From positions 1-61,876 of the forward strand of contig DASQDR010000015.1 in NCBI GenBank assembly GCA_035634055.1: DNA of 61,876 nucleotides. The letters are read 5' to 3'. Made by a program: the position numbers and the translations under genes. Each line of letters begins with the position of its first letter. The first letter of the stretch is position 1. The notes under the pieces are model-generated. The model was given only the letters and a program-made list of their open reading frames with translations, was not told the origin of the DNA and did not search any database. Below are positions 1 through 6,898 of the stretch, piece by piece. This stretch comes from JAICTV01 sp035634055 (GTDB taxonomy: Bacteria > Planctomycetota > Phycisphaerae > Tepidisphaerales > Tepidisphaeraceae).

Positions 1-84
1 GCCGGCGTCGGCGTGTGGTGGCCGGAGGCGCGCCGAGCCGTGGGCGGCGCCGCGGGTCGGGTCTGGGCGCCGGCCGCGGCGTGA
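1..84 (+). CDS. possible C-terminal end of an upstream gene (partial)
   Basis: Frame 1 is open from the window edge to a TGA at 82-84 and encodes 27 residues rich in Ala, Arg and Trp. It could be the tail of a gene upstream of ispD. The stretch is too short and too GC-rich to separate from chance, and no family is recognised. Confidence 0.2.
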   Translation, partial: AGVGVWWPEARRAVGGAAGRVWAPAAA

Positions 85-204
85 CCGTTACCGGCGGAGC
101 GCGGCGGCGCGGCGCCGGCGGTAGTGGACGGCGGCACATGAGGCAACGGCGCGGCCGCGCGAGCGCGATCAGCCGGGCAAGCAGCCGTCATCCCGATCAC
201 CCGC

Positions 205-978
205 ATGCCCCGATTCGCCGTCATCCTCCCCGCCGCCGGCAGTTCCAGCCGGTTCGGCGGGCGGCAGAGCAAGCTGGTGGCCGAGCTGGCGGGGCTGCCG
301 GTCATCACCCGCGCGGTGCTGGCGTTCGCGCAGCGGCCGGACACGCACCAGATCCTGATCGCGGTTCCTAACGACCCCAACGCGCGGGCGGCGCCGTCGC
401 AGCAGAACCTGGCGCGGCGCGACGACGCGCTGGTGCCGGGCGGGCGGGCCAACGAGATCTGGGACGCGCTGTCGCGCGACCCGGCGGTGAAGAACCGCCT
501 TGGCGGGCAGATCGCGCTGATCCCGGGCGGCGCGACGCGAGCGGAGAGCGTGCGGGCGGCGGCGCGGCTGGTATCGCCGGAGGTGGAGTGGGTGGCCGTC
601 CACGACGCCGCGCGGCCGCTGGTGTCGCAGGCGGTCATCGACCGCACCCTCGCCGCCGCGGTGGAGCACGGCGCCGCCGCCCCGGCCGTGCCGGTGCAGT
701 TGACGGTCAAGCAAGCCGCTGGCCCGCTGCCGGCGCGGGTCGAGCGGACCGTCAGCCGCGCGCAGTTGTGGGCCATGCAGACCCCACAGATCATGCGGCG
801 CCATGCCCTGCTCCGAGCCTTCGACGCATGTGTCTTCCCGCTGGAGGAGATCACCGACGACCTGCAACTGCTGGAGCTGAACGATCAACCGGCCTGGCTG
901 GTTCCCGGCGACGAGGCGAACCTGAAGATCACCACGCCGCAGGACCTGCTGCTGGCGGAGATGCTGGTGAGGAGGTAG
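205..978 (+). CDS. ispD: 2-C-methyl-D-erythritol 4-phosphate cytidylyltransferase
   Basis: IspD joins CTP and MEP to give CDP-ME, the third step of the non-mevalonate isoprenoid pathway, in the cytoplasm. The 257-aa protein opens with the nucleotidyltransferase signature ILPAAGSSSRFGG (residues 8-20), has the family motifs GGATRAESVRAA and VHDAARPLV in the middle, and ends with a conserved LKITTPQDLLLAE. The length is a little above the usual 230 aa because of an extra loop near residue 60-85. ATG 205 is the first start ahead of the conserved N-terminal strand; no strong Shine-Dalgarno is seen. No ispF follows. The stop is followed at once by tandem AGTGGGC/AGTGATC words. The assignment is firm from motifs. 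Confidence 0.93.
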   Translation: MPRFAVILPAAGSSSRFGGRQSKLVAELAGLPVITRAVLAFAQRPDTHQILIAVPNDPNARAAPSQQNLARRDDALVPGGRANEIWDALSRDPAVKNRLGGQIALIPGGATRAESVRAAARLVSPEVEWVAVHDAARPLVSQAVIDRTLAAAVEHGAAAPAVPVQLTVKQAAGPLPARVERTVSRAQLWAMQTPQIMRRHALLRAFDACVFPLEEITDDLQLLELNDQPAWLVPGDEANLKITTPQDLLLAEMLVRR

Positions 979-1265
979 GGGGCAGTGGGCAGTGGGCAGT
1001 GGTCAGTGGGCAAGTCAGTGATCAGTGATCAGTGATCAGTGGTTAGACTGGTGCGCGGTTAGATAGAGGTGACGGGCGCCGACGAATGTCATCCCGAAGC
1101 GTACTCGCGAGGGATCTCGGGCGGGTGAGCCGCTCGCCCTCCCGAGATCCCTCGCGGTATGCTTCGGGATGACACAACTCGCGCGATGACGCGCTACGTT
1201 CATGGGCGCAAATCGGTCTACCGCCCCATATCACTGACCACTAACCACTACGCCCTACCCCCCCT
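977..1265. repeat. intergenic inverted word-repeat (AGTGGTCAGTGG family)
   Basis: The left arm (about 979-1046) is a run of AGTGGGC, AGTGGTC and AGTGATC units. The right arm (about 1231-1265) reads cactgaccactaacc, its reverse complement. The arms enclose the separate palindrome at 1087-1174, so the whole ispD-1270 spacer is folded symmetric sequence. Confidence 0.7.
1087..1174. repeat. 88-bp REP-like palindrome
   Basis: TGTCATCCCGAAGC at 1087-1100 followed by GAGGGATCTCGGG is mirrored by CCCGAGATCCCTC and GCTTCGGGATGACA ending at 1174, with a few mismatches. The centre (GGGTGAGC/GCTCGCCC) is also symmetric. It looks like an interspersed extragenic palindrome nested inside a second inverted repeat. 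Confidence 0.75.
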
Positions 1266-1269
1266 CCCC

Positions 1270-1800
1270 ATGCTCCCCCTCTTCCTCGGCCTCACCCTCG
1301 TGAACCTCGCCTGCCTCGGCGTCGCCGGGTGGCTTGGCTATGCGGCGGCGCGGGGGAATGCAGACGCGCGGGCGATGCACACCCTCGTCGGGGCGCTGGC
1401 GGCGCTGGTGTGCGTCGGCGTGCACTGCGTGGTCTTCACGTACTTCATCGCAACGGCCAAGTGGGTCCGCCACGCGATCGCGGTGAAGCGACTGGACCCG
1501 GCGCTGGCGGGGCCGACGCGGTCGTTCAAGGCGCAGGCGTTCCCCGCGGCCCTGCTGGCGATGGCGGCGACCTTCGCGGCGGCCATCCTCGGCGCCGCCC
1601 GCGATACCGGCATGATCGCGCGCGGCCCGCACCACCTGCTGGCGATCGCGGCGGCGGCGGCTAACATCGTCGTGGCATTCGTCGAGTACCGCGCCATTGC
1701 CCGCAACGGCCGACTCATCGATGACCTGCTGGCAAGGATCGAGGCACAGCAGCCGACCACGACGACGACGACCGCCCGCGCGGAGGCGGACGTCGTGTGA
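1270..1800 (+). CDS. small four-helix membrane protein, unknown function
   Basis: The 176-aa product has four hydrophobic segments (about residues 1-25, 38-62, 88-110 and 120-138), two basic loops, and a polar C-terminus with a Thr run (PTTTTTT) before the end. I do not recognise a family. ATG 1270 is chosen because all sequence upstream belongs to the palindromic spacer, although the frame stays open back to 1159. The gene ends 77 bp before the broken tRNA gene, so it is the last chromosomal gene left of the island. Confidence 0.6.
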   Translation: MLPLFLGLTLVNLACLGVAGWLGYAAARGNADARAMHTLVGALAALVCVGVHCVVFTYFIATAKWVRHAIAVKRLDPALAGPTRSFKAQAFPAALLAMAATFAAAILGAARDTGMIARGPHHLLAIAAAAANIVVAFVEYRAIARNGRLIDDLLARIEAQQPTTTTTTARAEADVV

Positions 1801-1877
1801 TCGACGAGACGAGTTCGCCCCCGTCTGTCCGGCCGGCCGGGCGGGCAATCGTCGAGCGTCATTGCAACGCTCCGCGC

Positions 1878-1918
1878 GTCCCCGTAGCCCAACGGCAGAG
1901 GCAGAGGACTTAGAATCC
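1878..1918 (+). pseudogene. 5' half of a tRNA gene, truncated by island insertion (attL side)
   Basis: The order is acceptor strand GTCCCCG (1878-1884), TA, D-arm GCCC...GGC (1887-1902), anticodon stem GAGGA (1904-1908) and loop CTTAGAA (1909-1915), then TCC. After 1918 the tRNA match stops. The missing 3' half lies at 5310-5344, whose CGGGGAC pairs perfectly with this GTCCCCG and whose TCCTC pairs with GAGGA. The anticodon reads UAG. Neither end of the island has an intact copy. Confidence 0.8.
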
Positions 1919-1993
1919 CGTCTTGTCCCTCCCTCGGGCTTGATAACCGTCGGCAGGCTGAAATCGCTGCTTCTGGCCGCTTTTCGCCTCGTT

Positions 1994-2678
1994 TTAGCGA
2001 GTTCGCTTCTCGTCGGCCGTGTTCCCGTTGGTGCGCTTGAATGCGGCAACCAGCACATGGAGCGCCCCACACAGCGCCCCACAGATGGTTGCCCGTCGAA
2101 AGCCAGCGGAACAGAAGGTCCCGGCAGGCCGGTCGCGCCCCGCGCGGGCGCGTTGATTGAAACGAGACGCCTTCGAGGTCGAAGGCGTGACCCGTGGACG
2201 TCGAGCGCAGCGTCTGGAAGTCCACCGTCTCGGGGTTGTCCTTGCCGTAGTCCCACTTGATCCCCGCCCCGTCGAGGTCGCGGCGGAACATGTCCACGAT
2301 GCCGTGATTGGTGGTCGGGAACGGGAAGAGCTTGTCGTCGTCGTCGCGACCCTTGATGTATTTCCTGAGTTTCGAGGCGAGATCGTCGGGGATGGGCACC
2401 GACCCCCGCGTACGGTTCTTGGCGTTCCCCGCCTCGATGACGATCTGCACGGGGTGCGCGTCGAAGAGGACATTGCGGACCCGCAAGGTGCGAAGTTCGT
2501 TCTGACGGAAGCCGGTCTTCACGGCCGTCCAGTACACGAGCTTCCGATCGCTCGCGTTCCACGCCGCGAACTGGTGGGGATCTTGACCGAGCACCGGGTA
2601 GGTGGCCGCCCATACCCGTTCAGGTGCCCGAAGCCCATCTATGACGCGATGGCGGAAGTGCTTGCCGGTGCTGACCAC
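1994..2678 (-). pseudogene. tyrosine recombinase/integrase, truncated and disrupted
   Basis: Minus-strand reading gives a recombinase catalytic-domain core: TGFRQNELRTL carries the first catalytic Arg, then VIEAGNAKNRTRGSVPIP, FPFPTTN and DFQTLRSTS, where an intact protein would have the LRHT box. Past this point the sequence jumps to unrelated Arg-rich text and then to a tail with the pattern WGAVWGA. The His-x-x-Arg box and the Tyr nucleophile are missing, and so is the N-terminal SAM-like domain. The gene sits beside the left attachment half and points towards it, the usual place for an island integrase. It is judged inactive. Confidence 0.75.
2062..2084. repeat. GCGCCCCAC doublet, left copy
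   Basis: Two GCGCCCCAC units separated by ACA. A near-identical doublet in the same orientation lies at 5234-5258 near the other island end. On the minus strand both encode a WGA(V/E)WGA motif typical of this integrase tail. Confidence 0.65.
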
Positions 2679-2813
2679 GCCTTGTCCTTGGAGGAGATGA
2701 TCACTGCTGTGACCGCGGTGACAGGCGATCCACCTGCGGATTATCAGCTGCGTGTCCCTCTACGGCTTTGGATGCACGTCGAACCGCCGCTGATCGTTAG
2801 GAACCGCGCTTGA
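2649..2813 (+). CDS. short hypothetical protein (54 aa), possibly a fragment
   Basis: From ATG 2649 the frame encodes MAEVLAGADHALSLEEM and ends PPLIVRNRA. The pattern of an amphipathic helix followed by a hydrophobic/aromatic strand looks like a small winged-helix domain, but no family is recognised. The reading frame at 2810 shifts into the next one, so it may be the start of a longer broken gene. It overlaps the 5' end of the integrase remnant on the other strand by 30 bp. Confidence 0.35.
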   Translation: MAEVLAGADHALSLEEMITAVTAVTGDPPADYQLRVPLRLWMHVEPPLIVRNRA

Positions 2814-2908
2814 TACCGTCCATCCAAGGCCTCCGCTCTCTCTGGGGCAGCGACTTCGCTTTGGGCATCGCTGCGGAGTTTGAAGTGGACTGCTGGTCTA
2901 CTATTTGG

Positions 2909-2914
2909 TATACT
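2909..2914 (+). promoter_or_regulatory. -10 like TATACT directly before the toxin-like gene
   Basis: TATACT ends 6 nt before GTG 2921, so a transcript from it would begin at or next to the start codon. No convincing -35 box is seen. Confidence 0.45.
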
Positions 2915-2920
2915 TGGCGT

Positions 2921-3241
2921 GTGACTTCAGCCGAGGCGCTGCGCCATGCTCAAAAGGCCTTCGAAGAAGACAACTACCTCGTCCGGGAGCATTTTGAGGA
3001 CCGGCTAAATGAGCGGCTGATGTTCTGGCCGGATGTCCAAGAGGTGCTGGACGCTCCCTCATGTATCGAGACCGATGGGGTAGACAAATACGGTCGAGAC
3101 CGGTGGTTTTTCAATGGGATGACGACCGGCAAAGCTGAAGTGGAGATACTGGTCGTCTTCGAAAACGACGGCACGGACTCCGTGATCTTCTGGACCATCT
3201 ACTGGAATCAAAATGGCAGACGCAGAACTGACAAGGACTGA
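2921..3241 (+). CDS. DUF4258-like toxin-type protein
   Basis: The 106-aa product begins VTSAEALRHAQKAF and carries VREHFEDRLNERLMFW, DVQEVLDAPSCIE, YGRDRWFFNG and VIFWTIYW. This pattern of a helix with a His, then beta strands, resembles the DUF4258/MqsR-like RelE-fold toxins. GTG 2921 is preferred over the longer open frame from 2810 because homology-like sequence begins there and TATACT stands just upstream. The gene overlaps the following HTH gene by 29 bp, the usual coupling in type II toxin-antitoxin operons. Toxicity is inferred from layout only; the fold call is tentative. Confidence 0.55.
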   Translation: MTSAEALRHAQKAFEEDNYLVREHFEDRLNERLMFWPDVQEVLDAPSCIETDGVDKYGRDRWFFNGMTTGKAEVEILVVFENDGTDSVIFWTIYWNQNGRRRTDKD

Positions 3242-3614
3242 CAAGACCAGCGAGGTCTTCGAGTATCTCATGCGTCTGCCTAGTGGAAGGCAGATGTATA
3301 TTGAACTCCCAGCCGAGTTCGTCACAAAGGACCGCGATGGCGGGATTCTTTTACGACCCGCAGCCGTTCGGCATTTGGACGAGATTCGCGCTCTCGCCGC
3401 ACGCGATTTCGTTTCATTGAGTCCGGCGCACCTTATCACGCTGCGCCAAGCACTTGATCTAACACAAGAAGAGTTTGGCCATGAAGTGGGCGTGGACAAG
3501 ATGACGGTATCGAGATGGGAACGCGGGACACGGAAACCGGGTGCCGAAAGCCTGAAGAAGATTAAGCTGCTGCGGGGCAGGCTCGCAAAGAAGGGTGTTC
3601 TTCTTCATGCGTGA
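3213..3614 (+). CDS. HTH-domain antitoxin-type regulator
   Basis: The 133-aa protein ends in a clear XRE/MqsA-type helix-turn-helix: LRQALDLTQEEFGHEVGVDK followed by TVSRWERGTRKP. The N-terminal half (about residues 1-70) has no Cys and so lacks the zinc site of canonical MqsA. The gene starts inside the end of the DUF4258-like gene, so translation is probably coupled. It probably binds and neutralises the partner and represses its own operon. Base composition here is lower in GC than the chromosome around it. Confidence 0.65.
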   Translation: MADAELTRTDKTSEVFEYLMRLPSGRQMYIELPAEFVTKDRDGGILLRPAAVRHLDEIRALAARDFVSLSPAHLITLRQALDLTQEEFGHEVGVDKMTVSRWERGTRKPGAESLKKIKLLRGRLAKKGVLLHA

Positions 3615-3663
3615 GGCGTCCTGCCCCTTGGACTGCTTCTGCAAATCTAAGAAGAAGCGTCTG

Positions 3664-3690
3664 CCTGCACTGGTGAATCACCAGTACAGG
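3664..3690. terminator. hairpin after the HTH gene
   Basis: CCTGCACTGGTG-aat-CACCAGTACAGG forms a 12-bp stem with one mismatch and a 3-nt loop, 50 bp after the HTH stop. No T-run follows, so it could be a terminator or an operator-like palindrome. From 3691 to 3936 I see only fragments of open frame, with no start or family. Confidence 0.45.
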
Positions 3691-3936
3691 GCAAACTACT
3701 TAGACGGATTCAGCAGCCTCGGCGGCTTTACCGCATCATGACTCACGTCGCTACCGTCAGCGGCAGCAACTGCGTCCGCGCCACCACGACGACTTCGCGA
3801 AGTCCGACACGGGTAAACGCTGCCAACGAGCAGCCAACCCCGACAAGTTGAAGACGATCTCAGTGAGCGGGCTGGTCACGGTGGACGAGCCGCAGGAGGC
3901 GGAACTCCCGGCCTTCGTCACGGATTCTCGTCGAAC

Positions 3937-4236
3937 ATGATGCTCGACCACGGCGCGCGGCGACTGGTTTACGGAGTGTCGTTGATCCACAACCTGACTG
4001 ATTACCTGCTCGGCATCGACAAGGCCCCGGACTACATCATCCCGCTGAAGAGGTCGGAGGAAGCTACTGCCGCGATCGGTCGGTGGTGGTACGAGCGGTG
4101 GTCGAAGAACCGGGTCGCCAAGGGCGAGGTGCTGGACGAGATTGAAAAGCAGACGCTAATCCACCCGATCAACCATGACGCACGGGTGAAGTTGCCACCC
4201 CCGCTGGTTGAGGAGCACCTCTTGTTCGACGAGTAG
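3937..4236 (+). CDS. hypothetical protein, possibly truncated
   Basis: The 99-aa frame reads MMLDHGARRLVYGVSL and later SEEATAAIGRWWYERWSKNR, ending in an acidic tail. No family is recognised. The upstream 250 bp hold another short frame (ending at 3939) with a domain-like flavour (VSGLVTVDEPQEAELP), so this may be a broken remnant of a longer island gene. No RBS or promoter is evident. The gene ends 40 bp before the intron-containing tRNA-like gene. Confidence 0.4.
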   Translation: MMLDHGARRLVYGVSLIHNLTDYLLGIDKAPDYIIPLKRSEEATAAIGRWWYERWSKNRVAKGEVLDEIEKQTLIHPINHDARVKLPPPLVEEHLLFDE

Positions 4237-4275
4237 GTATCACACGCGGGCGGGTGCCGTTATGATGGCTGTGTC

Positions 4276-4563
4276 GCCGCTGTAGCCCAACGGCAGAGGC
4301 AATCGACTTGAAGATTTGAGCGCCGGTCGGGAAACCGCCCGGATGACATCCCGTAAATTCGGTGAACCCCCTGATGACCGTGGTCGTCGAGGCAACGCCG
4401 AGCCAAGCCCCGAGCGACGGGGAAGGTGTAGAGGCCAGACACGGGACGCCTTCCGCGAAAGCAATGGCGAAGGCATGGTCCAGCCCACGAACCCGTCCGG
4501 GGCGGCGAAAGCCGAAGTGGGACGAAAATCGATCAAGTGCGGGTTCGAATCCCGCCAGCGGCA
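4276..4563 (+). tRNA. tRNA-like gene (anticodon UAA after splicing) split by a group I intron
   Basis: The 5' exon (4276-4309) gives acceptor GCCGCTG, TA, D-arm GCCC...GGC, anticodon stem ATCGA and CTT. The 3' exon (4525-4563) gives AAAA, stem TCGAT, variable loop CAAGT, T-arm GCGGG-TTCGAAT-CCCGC, acceptor CAGCGGC and A73. All stems pair. Joining the exons gives a seven-base loop CTTAAAA with anticodon UAA, formally leucine, yet the variable loop has only five bases, whereas bacterial tRNA-Leu normally has a long arm. The D-arm and variable loop match the split tRNA at 1878/5310, so the two are relatives. CCA is not encoded. Confidence 0.8.
4310..4524 (+). ncRNA. group I self-splicing intron in the anticodon loop
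   Basis: The 215-nt intron sits after U34. The 5' splice site follows U of CUU, which can pair with GAG at about 4318-4320 to make P1 with the usual U-G wobble, and the last base (4524) is G. Core elements are recognisable: P-like AAATTCGGTGAA (4355-4366), R-like CGCCGAGCCAAGCC (about 4396-4409) and S-like AAGGTGTAGAGGCCAGAC (4423-4440). The order and wording resemble the cyanobacterial and plastid tRNA-Leu(UAA) intron as I remember it. GAAA-type tetraloops occur in the 3' part. No homing endonuclease is encoded. Confidence 0.85.
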
Positions 4564-4580
4564 ATCTGCTGAATGCGAAG

Positions 4581-5222
4581 ATGAACGACGGCTTCTACGC
4601 TGATGTTCGAGACGTGGCCAAGTGGAGCAGGGCAGTGCAACTCTGCTCCGACCACGGGTTCGATCGAATTGTCTATGTCGGCATGGTTACGAAGGCGATG
4701 TCGTGGGAGACGCTGACACGCACCGCTGGGTTCTCGCGGCCAGATGTCATTGCGTTTTTCGACCGGGAGCGAGCAGCAATCGCCCATGGTGAGGCGCGCC
4801 GTGCCGACCGCATCTGTGCGCTCCCCAAATACCTTGGGGACGGCTACGGGATGCGCCTCGGAATGCAGGCCGTCCTCGACGAGTTCACCGGATCAGAAGC
4901 GAATCGCAAGGCCTACTTTGCCCAAGTGGTCCGCCTTCTGCCTGAAGTCAGCGCTCCAGCGCTTGTGGTGGTGGACCCGGATAACGGAATTGGGGTGGCT
5001 CGGGGTCCGAAGCGCCGCTCGCGTCAGATTCGGCGCAGCGAGTTCTGCCAAGTTGCTGCCGCGCTCCCGGCCGGATCAGCTATTATGCTGGTCCAGTTCG
5101 ATCTAAGGAGCGCTGACTGGCAAAGTGGCGGTGCGTTGGACTGGCTTCAGAACTGCCTATCGCCGGTGCAAGTGTTCCACGATGATCCCGGCCTGACGCA
5201 CTACGTCTACCTGAAGAACTGA
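4581..5222 (+). CDS. conserved-looking hypothetical protein with a VVDPDNGIG motif
   Basis: The 213-aa product starts MNDGFYADVRDVAKWSRAVQ, 17 bp after the tRNA-like gene. It has an N-terminal region with DRIVYVGMVTK, a charged middle, and ALVVVDPDNGIG near residue 135-146, followed by a basic loop and a strand-rich end. I associate the 'DPDNG' pattern with uncharacterised proteins of other bacteria but know no function. The frame stays open upstream through the intron, which is why ATG 4581 is chosen. It is the last gene of the island. Confidence 0.6.
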   Translation: MNDGFYADVRDVAKWSRAVQLCSDHGFDRIVYVGMVTKAMSWETLTRTAGFSRPDVIAFFDRERAAIAHGEARRADRICALPKYLGDGYGMRLGMQAVLDEFTGSEANRKAYFAQVVRLLPEVSAPALVVVDPDNGIGVARGPKRRSRQIRRSEFCQVAAALPAGSAIMLVQFDLRSADWQSGGALDWLQNCLSPVQVFHDDPGLTHYVYLKN

Positions 5223-5233
5223 TTCCTAAACCA

Positions 5234-5258
5234 GCGCCCCACTCTGCGCCCCACACAG
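5234..5258. repeat. GCGCCCCAC doublet, right copy
   Basis: GCGCCCCAC-TCT-GCGCCCCAC-ACAG repeats the doublet at 2062-2084 in the same orientation. It lies about 50 bp before the right tRNA half and looks like a leftover tail of a second integrase gene. Confidence 0.6.
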
Positions 5259-5309
5259 CCTCATCTCTGGCCGATTTCGCCAAACCCGCTGATTAGAGGT
5301 GATTTAAAA

Positions 5310-5344
5310 TCCTCCAAGTGTGGGTTCGAATCCCACCGGGGACA
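5310..5344 (+). pseudogene. 3' half of the split tRNA gene (attR side)
   Basis: TCCTC (anticodon stem 3' strand), CAAGT, T-arm GTGGG-TTCGAAT-CCCAC, acceptor CGGGGAC and A73. The stem strands complement GAGGA and GTCCCCG at 1878-1908. Immediately upstream GATTTAAAATCC resembles an anticodon loop but no D-arm or 5' acceptor precedes it. Confidence 0.8.
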
Positions 5345-5392
5345 TTGCCGGCCGGCCGCGGGCGGCTCGATCGGTTGGTGTCGGCACGTCAC

Positions 5393-6796
5393 TTACGTCG
5401 CCGACGTTTCCGCCGGGTCGACCGACGGCGTCCTGGCGGCGCCGCGCGTGTCGTCGCGGAAGAGCAGGAAGAAGACGACGGTGACGACGGCGGCGAAGAT
5501 GGCGCCGAACATCCAGATGTCCTTCCACTGCACCAGCGCGTTCGCCTGGTGGCTCAGCGCGTTGGCCTGGTCGATCAGTGGCTTGGCGATGGCGGCGTCG
5601 GCCGCGGCGTTCGCCTGCTTCATCAGCGCGGCCGACTGGTCGGATAGCGCCGTCGCCGTCTCCGGCGTGTTGGCGTCGCGGAGTCGCTGGGCGACCTGCG
5701 CGCCGATGAGCATCCCCAGCCCCTGCGTCACCAGCACCAGGAATCCCTGCGCCTGCGCGCGGATGCGGGGGCCGGCCTTCTTCTCGGTGTAGATGAAGCC
5801 CGTGACGAAGAAGAAGTCGTAGCAGATGCCGTGCAGCAGGATGCCGGCCAGCACCATCCACCGCACCTGCGCGTCGGCCGCGGCGGCGAAGAGCCCGTAG
5901 CGCGCCACCCACGCGAGCATCCCCACCAGCAGCATGTACTTCACCCCCAGGCGGGCGAAGAACAGCGGCATGACCACCATGAACAGCACCTCGGACATCT
6001 GCCCGAACGACATGCGCGATCCCGGATCGGCGAAGCCGACCGCGTCCACGAACACCGCCGCCAGCTGGTAGTAGAACGCCAGCGGGATGCAGAGCAGGAA
6101 CGAGCAGGCGATGAAGACCGCGAACGACCGCGAGCGCATCAGCGACAGCGAGTCGAGCCCCAAAATTGCCCGCGCCGAGACCGGCTGCCCCTTCGCCGGC
6201 GGCGGCGTGTGCGGGAGGAAGAAGCTGAAGACCCCCAGCGCCACCGCGGCCGCGCCGGTCACGTAAAACTGCGTCGCCAGCTTATCGGCATGCAGCAGCC
6301 CGCTGACGAGCAGGTTGGCCACGATCCAACCGAGCGTGCCGAACACGCGGACCAGCGGGAACTGCTTCTCGGGGTTGCTCATCGCGTTGAACGCGACGGT
6401 GTTGGTCAGCCCCAGCGTCGGCATGTACGCGAGCATGTGCACGCCGAGCACGAGGATGAACAGCAGTGAGTTCTGCGCCTGCCCCACCGCCGCCGCGACG
6501 AACATCGACGCGCCCGCGATGAGCTGGAGCACGCCGAGGACCTTCTCCGACGGGAAGAAGCGGTCGGCCACCATCCCGAGGAAGAACGGCGAGACGATCG
6601 CGGCGATCGGCCCGACGGTATACGCCCAGCCGGTCGCCTCCTTCATGCCGTTGGCGCCCATGAAGTTGGCGACGGTGACGTACCACGCGCCCCAGATGAA
6701 GAACTGGAGGAACATCATGATCGAGAGCCGGACGGTCCCGCCGGAGCGGCCGCCGTCGAGGGCCGCGCCCGCGGAGTCGAGAGAGGTGCTGGTCAT
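5393..6796 (-). CDS. nucleoside:H+ symporter-type MFS transporter
   Basis: The 467-aa integral membrane protein has about twelve hydrophobic segments. The N-terminal FLQFFIWGAWYVTVANFM and the following GPIAAIVSPFFLGMVADRFF are typical of the NHS family (NupG/XapB), which imports nucleosides with protons across the inner membrane. Near the C-terminus a hydrophilic, helical insert rich in Ala and Gln (about residues 375-425, with AALMKQANAAADAAI and ANALSHQANALVQ) separates the last two helices, longer than in NupG. A TAGTAT box lies 9 nt before ATG 6796 with no Shine-Dalgarno. Substrate is inferred from family only. Confidence 0.8.
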   Translation of the reverse strand: MTSTSLDSAGAALDGGRSGGTVRLSIMMFLQFFIWGAWYVTVANFMGANGMKEATGWAYTVGPIAAIVSPFFLGMVADRFFPSEKVLGVLQLIAGASMFVAAAVGQAQNSLLFILVLGVHMLAYMPTLGLTNTVAFNAMSNPEKQFPLVRVFGTLGWIVANLLVSGLLHADKLATQFYVTGAAAVALGVFSFFLPHTPPPAKGQPVSARAILGLDSLSLMRSRSFAVFIACSFLLCIPLAFYYQLAAVFVDAVGFADPGSRMSFGQMSEVLFMVVMPLFFARLGVKYMLLVGMLAWVARYGLFAAAADAQVRWMVLAGILLHGICYDFFFVTGFIYTEKKAGPRIRAQAQGFLVLVTQGLGMLIGAQVAQRLRDANTPETATALSDQSAALMKQANAAADAAIAKPLIDQANALSHQANALVQWKDIWMFGAIFAAVVTVVFFLLFRDDTRGAARTPSVDPAETSAT

Positions 6797-6805
6797 AGGG
6801 GGCAG

Positions 6806-6811
6806 ATACTA
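6806..6811 (-). promoter_or_regulatory. -10 like TAGTAT, 9 nt before the MFS start
   Basis: Minus-strand TAGTAT ends 9 nt before ATG 6796; no RBS lies between. Confidence 0.45.
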
Positions 6812-6898
6812 AGGAACGCGAACAGCCGTTACCACTTCCCGCACCCCAGAGATCGGATTGAATCGCGGAGGCACGGAGGACACTGAGGACGCGAAGAG

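Larger units (their letters stand above)
1919..5309. mobile_element. decayed 3.4-kb genomic island inserted in the anticodon loop of a tRNA gene
   Basis: The two halves of one tRNA gene flank this segment. TTAGAATCC at the left edge and TTAAAATCC at the right edge are the probable attachment cores. Inside are a minus-strand tyrosine-recombinase remnant next to the left edge, a toxin/antitoxin-like pair, unrecognised ORFs and a complete intron-bearing tRNA-like gene. Parts (about 2870-3660) are visibly more AT-rich than the flanks, as expected for acquired DNA. Neighbours outside are chromosomal (membrane protein 1270-1800, MFS gene from 5393). Confidence 0.75.

Noticed and set aside
4362..4580. 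N-terminal extension of the 4581 gene through the tRNA
   Set aside because: The extension is the group I intron and 3' exon read as protein.
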